In this document: one piece after another, positions 14,173 through 17,585 of the stretch | How positions within the stretch are numbered: position 1 is the stretch's first letter | Layout of the letters: each line of letters starts with the position of its first letter | Assembly (NCBI GenBank): GCA_900547165.1 | Contig: URFZ01000025.1 | Span: 1-17,585 of the forward strand | Source of the DNA: an uncultured Eubacteriales bacterium | GTDB lineage: Bacteria; Bacillota; Clostridia; Oscillospirales; UBA644 | Direction: 5' to 3' | DNA: 17,585 nt | Position numbers and translations under genes: made by a program | The notes under the pieces: model-generated | Seen by the model: the letters and a program-made list of their open reading frames with translations, nothing else | The model's database searches: none | Told to the model about the DNA's origin: nothing

Positions 14173-14745
14173 ATGAAATCATTAAAAGCAATTCAGGTCC
14201 TTTCCAAAATCGGAATGATTCTCAGCAAAATAGTGTTTATCTGTTGTTGTGTCGGCTTCGGCTGCTGCATTATCTCCGTTCCGTTCCTTGCGGGAAGCGC
14301 GGAGATTTTAAAGTTCGACGGTTTTACGCTTCACGGTCTTATTGAAAAAGAGGCGGGAATGAGTCTCGGTTCAATGTACAGCGCGATGGTTATCGGCGCG
14401 ATTGCCTGCGCCTGCGAGGCGGTTCTCGCAAAATTCGCGGAAGTTTATTTCAAACGTGAATTGCGGGCGGGAACGCCGTTCACTCTCGGCGGCGCAAAAG
14501 AACTTTTGCGTCTCGGTATCCTTGCGCTGGCGATTTCTGCGGGATATTCCGTTATAGCCACCGTCTGGCAGACGATTGCGGTACGCATCTTTGAAAACGC
14601 CGAAAAAGTCAGCACAGGTTCTCTCGGTTCGTTTTCTTTCGGCGTTATGTTCATCATCGGCTCTCTTCTGTGCCGTTACGGTGCGGAACTTGCGGAAAAG
14701 AAGCCCATGCCCGAGGTCGTGAACACTCTTTCGGAAAACGATTAG
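14173..14745 (+). CDS. DUF2975-like four-helix membrane protein
   Basis: Integral membrane protein, 190 aa, with four hydrophobic segments (about 18-40, 67-86, 113-135, 153-168). The pattern RAGTPFTLGGAKELLRLG after helix two and LCRYGAELAEK near the end resembles DUF2975. Such proteins often accompany small XRE regulators. Helix one is unusually Cys-rich (five Cys in residues 24-32). AAGGAG lies 8 nt before the ATG. It is the last gene of the unit with the hydrolase and Cys-rich protein, and the XRE gene upstream could regulate or partner it. The molecular role of the family is not established to my knowledge. Confidence 0.8.
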   Translation: MKSLKAIQVLSKIGMILSKIVFICCCVGFGCCIISVPFLAGSAEILKFDGFTLHGLIEKEAGMSLGSMYSAMVIGAIACACEAVLAKFAEVYFKRELRAGTPFTLGGAKELLRLGILALAISAGYSVIATVWQTIAVRIFENAEKVSTGSLGSFSFGVMFIIGSLLCRYGAELAEKKPMPEVVNTLSEND

Positions 14746-14764
14746 ACAATATGATAAATAAGTA

Positions 14765-14790
14765 AAGTCCCCGACCTCGGTCGGGGACTT
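14765..14790. terminator. Bidirectional terminator between convergent genes
   Basis: AAGTCCCCGAC (14765-14775), loop CTCG, GTCGGGGACTT (14780-14790): an 11-bp perfect stem 20 bp after the DUF2975-like gene and 15 bp beyond the end of valS. On the minus strand it is followed by a T-rich stretch (TTTACTTATTTA). On the plus strand the T-run is poor, so it probably serves valS best. Confidence 0.8.
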
Positions 14791-14805
14791 GGTTTATGCT
14801 GTTTA

Positions 14806-17439
14806 TCAGATGTTTTTAATGTCTTCAAGCGCTTTTTCGGTTTCGGAAAGGAGTTTTATATTCTTTTCTCTCTTTTCCTTTTCTGCGTTTATCTTTGCCT
14901 CGGGTGCTTTTGCAACAAAGCCGGGGTTGGAAAGCATCTTGTCAACACGTTCTATCTCTGAGCGTATCTTTGCTATCTCCGCTTCAAGACGCGCCGTTTC
15001 CTTTTCCTTGTCGATAAGCTCCCCGAGCGGCATATATGCGTTTGCGTCGGGCGTTATCACCTGAACCATGCCCTGCGGGTCAACCGTGCCTATAATAACC
15101 TTTTCGGCGGATGCAAGGCGCTTAATGAACGCTTCGCCGTCCTTGTACGCTTTCTCGTTCCTTGTGTCGATGTGAAGCGTCGTTTTCTTTGCTCCGGGAA
15201 CGTTCATCGCTTTTCTCGTCTTGCGAACCTCCTTGATAAGCGCCATAACGTTTTCCATCTCTTTCGCGTCCGTTTCAAAGCAGAGCGCGTCGGAATATTC
15301 GGGATAACGGCTTATCATCAGCGCTTCACCCTCGTGAGGCAGCGACTGCCATATTTCCTCTGTTATGAACGGCATAAACGGGTGAAGCAGCGCCAGCGTT
15401 TTTTCAAGCACAAAGCAGAGAACGTTCTGCGCGGAAAGGTTCGTTTCCTTGTCCTCGTTCGTTTCGAAAAGTCTCGGCTTTACAAGTTCTATATACCAGT
15501 CACAGAGTTTGTCGTAGATGAAATCGTAAAGGTTCTGCGCCGCGATGCCGAGTTCGAATTTATCGAGGTTTTCGCAAACGGATTTCACCGTCGCGTTCAG
15601 TTCGTTCAATATCCACTTGTCTTCAATTTCAAGTTTTTCGGGCAATTCTATCTTGTCTATCGAAAGATAGTTCATCGCAAATCTTGCGGCGTTCCAAATT
15701 TTGTTGGCAAAGTTTCTGCTTGCTTCGACCTTTTCCCAATAGAAACGCATATCGTTGCCGGGCGCGTTGCCTGTTATCAATGTGAAACGGAGCGCGTCCG
15801 CACCGTATTTGTCGATAACTTCGAGCGGGTCGATACCGTTGCCGAGGGACTTGGACATTTTGCGTCCCTGCGAGTCTCTTACAAGTCCGTGGAACAGAAC
15901 CGTGTCAAACGGCTTTTCGCCCATGTTCTCGTAGCCCGAGAATATCATTCTGATGACCCAGAAGAAGATTATGTCGTAACCCGTAACAAGAACGCTTGTC
16001 GGATAGAAATAATCGAGTTCGGGCGTTTTGTCGGGCCAGCCGAGCGTCGAGAACGGCCAAAGCGCAGAACTGAACCATGTGTCGAGCGTATCTTCGTCCT
16101 GCGTCATTCCGTGATGTCCGCATTTCGGGCATACGGTCGGTGCGTCTTTGGATTTGCATACAACGATCTCTCCGCATTCGGGACAGTAATATGCAGGTAT
16201 TCTGTGTCCCCACCAAAGTTGACGCGATATGCACCAGTCGCGGATATTGTCCGTCCAGTTGAAATATGTTTTTTCAAGTCTTTCGGGAACAAGTTTGATA
16301 TCCTTGTTGCGAACCGCCGCCGCTGCGGGCTTTATCAGGTCGTCCATTTTGACGAACCACTGTTTCTTTATCATCGGCTCGATAACGGTCTTGCAGCGGT
16401 CGTGTGTGCCGACGTTGTGCGTATAGTCCTCTATGCGAACAAGCAAGCCCATCTCGTCGAGTTCTTTGACAATCTCCGCTCTTGCCGCATATCTGTCCAT
16501 GCCCGCGAACTTACCGCCGTTTTCGTTTATCGTGGCGTCGTCGTTCATGATGTTGATTTCGGGCAGGTTGTGGCGTTTGCCGACCTCGAAGTCGTTCGGG
16601 TCGTGCGCCGGGGTAATCTTTACAACGCCCGTTCCGAAGTCTTTTTCAACATATTCGTCTGCAATAATGGGTATTTCTCTGTCAACAAACGGAACTTTGA
16701 CCGTTTTGCCGACAAGGTCTTTGTATCTCTCGTCGTCGGGGTGAACCGCAACGGCGGTATCTCCGAGCATCGTTTCGGGACGTGTCGTCGCAAATTCAAG
16801 ATAACGGTCGTCTTCGCCTACAACAGGGTATTTGATGTGCCAAAAATGACCGTGCTGCTCCTCGTATTCGACTTCCGCGTCGGATATGGACGTGTGGCAA
16901 ACGGGGCACCAGTTGATTATCTTGGAGCCTTTGTAGATAAGCCCCTTGTTATACATATTGACAAATACTTCTTCAACGGCGCGGGAACAACCCTCGTCCA
17001 TGGTGAAGCGTTCACGCGACCAGTCGCAGGAAGAACCGAGTTTTTTAAGTTGGTTTATTATGCGATTGCCGTATTGTTCTTTCCACGCCCATGCGTGTTT
17101 GAGGAACTCTTCGCGGCCTATCTCGTTTTTGTCGATGCCCTCGCTCTTCAACTTCTCAACAACTTTGACCTCGGTCGCAATGCTTGCGTGGTCCGTTCCC
17201 GGCTGCCAAAGCGCGGAATATCCCTGCATTCTTTTGTAGCGGATAAGAATATCCTGCATGGTGTTGTCAAGCGCGTGTCCCATGTGCAGTTGTCCCGTTA
17301 TGTTCGGCGGCGGGATAACTATGGTGAACGGCTTTTTCGTCTTGTCTACTTTTGCTTTGAAATAGTCGTTTTTTACCCAAAAATCGTAAATTCTGTCTTC
17401 GAAATTACTCGGGTCGTATGTTTTGTCGAGTTCTTTCAT
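14806..17439 (-). CDS. valS: Valyl-tRNA synthetase
   Basis: Class I synthetase that charges tRNA-Val with valine in the cytosol; 877 aa, the normal size. The catalytic signatures are HMGH (52-55, after PPPNITG) and KMSKS (527-531). The editing (CP1) domain carries TTRPETMLGDTAVAVHPDD, where mischarged threonine is removed. Two Cys pairs (CPVCH; CPEC and CPKC) lie in insertions typical of bacterial ValRS. The C-terminus (about 800-877) is the Lys/Glu-rich coiled-coil arm that contacts tRNA, with the familiar LSNPGFVAKAP. GGAGG is 6 nt before the ATG. Expression should be controlled by the T-box leader upstream, which extends past the window end. Confidence 0.98.
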   Translation of the reverse strand: MKELDKTYDPSNFEDRIYDFWVKNDYFKAKVDKTKKPFTIVIPPPNITGQLHMGHALDNTMQDILIRYKRMQGYSALWQPGTDHASIATEVKVVEKLKSEGIDKNEIGREEFLKHAWAWKEQYGNRIINQLKKLGSSCDWSRERFTMDEGCSRAVEEVFVNMYNKGLIYKGSKIINWCPVCHTSISDAEVEYEEQHGHFWHIKYPVVGEDDRYLEFATTRPETMLGDTAVAVHPDDERYKDLVGKTVKVPFVDREIPIIADEYVEKDFGTGVVKITPAHDPNDFEVGKRHNLPEINIMNDDATINENGGKFAGMDRYAARAEIVKELDEMGLLVRIEDYTHNVGTHDRCKTVIEPMIKKQWFVKMDDLIKPAAAAVRNKDIKLVPERLEKTYFNWTDNIRDWCISRQLWWGHRIPAYYCPECGEIVVCKSKDAPTVCPKCGHHGMTQDEDTLDTWFSSALWPFSTLGWPDKTPELDYFYPTSVLVTGYDIIFFWVIRMIFSGYENMGEKPFDTVLFHGLVRDSQGRKMSKSLGNGIDPLEVIDKYGADALRFTLITGNAPGNDMRFYWEKVEASRNFANKIWNAARFAMNYLSIDKIELPEKLEIEDKWILNELNATVKSVCENLDKFELGIAAQNLYDFIYDKLCDWYIELVKPRLFETNEDKETNLSAQNVLCFVLEKTLALLHPFMPFITEEIWQSLPHEGEALMISRYPEYSDALCFETDAKEMENVMALIKEVRKTRKAMNVPGAKKTTLHIDTRNEKAYKDGEAFIKRLASAEKVIIGTVDPQGMVQVITPDANAYMPLGELIDKEKETARLEAEIAKIRSEIERVDKMLSNPGFVAKAPEAKINAEKEKREKNIKLLSETEKALEDIKNI

Positions 17440-17479
17440 TTCAGCCTCCGTATATGATAATATTTATTATTTACTCACT

Positions 17480-17518
17480 AAAAAAATAAATCCGTCCCAA
17501 AGAAAACTTTGAGACGGA
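17480..17518 (-). terminator. T-box-controlled terminator upstream of valS
   Basis: On the minus strand TCCGTCTCAAAG (17507-17518), loop TTTT, CTTTGGGACGGA (17491-17502; 12 bp with one G-U pair), then TTTATTTTTTT. It directly follows the T-box motif, 51 bp before the valS start codon. When uncharged tRNA-Val binds, the antiterminator should form instead and transcription should read through into valS. Confidence 0.93.
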
Positions 17519-17585
17519 AAAATATCCGCGGTACCACTCAAATTGCGACCTTTTTTCAAAAGCCGCCGCTCCTGCCGTTTTAACG
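17484..17585 (-). promoter_or_regulatory. T-box riboswitch leader of valS (3' part)
   Basis: Read on the minus strand, the conserved T-box core TGAGTGGTACCGCGG (17526-17540) is present and followed by the terminator hairpin. Upstream of it, GGAGCGGCGG and an A/T-rich stretch belong to the central leader. The specifier stem-loop and the promoter lie beyond position 17585, so the valine specificity codon cannot be read; valine is inferred from the downstream gene. Confidence 0.95.

Noticed and set aside
15172..17457. Long open frame (761 codons) on the plus strand opposite valS
   Set aside because: The valS minus-strand frame has all synthetase motifs; the opposite frame is an artefact of its codon usage and has no recognisable domains.

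Overview
The window looks like a chromosomal segment of a Gram-positive Clostridia-type bacterium (class Clostridia or a close relative, probably gut-associated; this is inference). The supporting signs are a T-box leader in front of valS, strong AGGAGG ribosome-binding sites, sigma-A type promoters with 17-bp spacers, pilin-type sortases with LPXTG-like sorting signals, and a KtrAB potassium system. The middle (about 2.0-10.2 kb) is an accessory cell-surface locus. The flanks look like ordinary chromosome.

Left edge (1-1877): a leftward M3-family oligoendopeptidase gene with its own promoter (TTGACT-N17-TATAAT) and a long hairpin terminator. Between it and the pilus locus lies about 440 bp of regulatory DNA. 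It holds a run of ten Gs directly abutting a TATAAA, a TTGACA promoter whose -35 box sits inside a dyad, and a structured 5' leader with a small attenuator-like hairpin.

Pilus operon (2210-10187, rightward): a 1212-aa tip/adhesin protein with five tandem isopeptide-type Ig-like domains and a variant LPTVG sorting signal; a SpaA-type shaft pilin; two tandem class C (pilin) sortases overlapping by 4 bp; and a small SpaB-like basal pilin with an unusual TPTTG sorting motif. Tip, shaft, two polymerising sortases and base make a complete sortase-assembled pilus set. The main anomaly is in the shaft pilin: its reading frame stops at 7410, while the expected C-terminus (isopeptide Asn strand, LPTTG, membrane segment, basic tail) continues immediately in the -1 frame to 7598. 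As sequenced, the shaft subunit cannot be sorted or polymerised. The operon ends at a terminator that shares stem and loop sequence with the terminator of the M3 peptidase.

Right half: ktrB-ktrA (K+ channel-type uptake plus its RCK gating subunit) from their own promoter; an XRE regulator with a C-terminal membrane domain; then a three-gene unit encoding an alpha/beta hydrolase, a small Cys-rich protein and a four-helix membrane protein resembling DUF2975. A symmetric terminator separates this from the convergent leftward valS gene. The valS leader, with the T-box motif and terminator visible, runs off the right end of the window. No tRNA or rRNA genes, CRISPR arrays or insertion sequences were seen.
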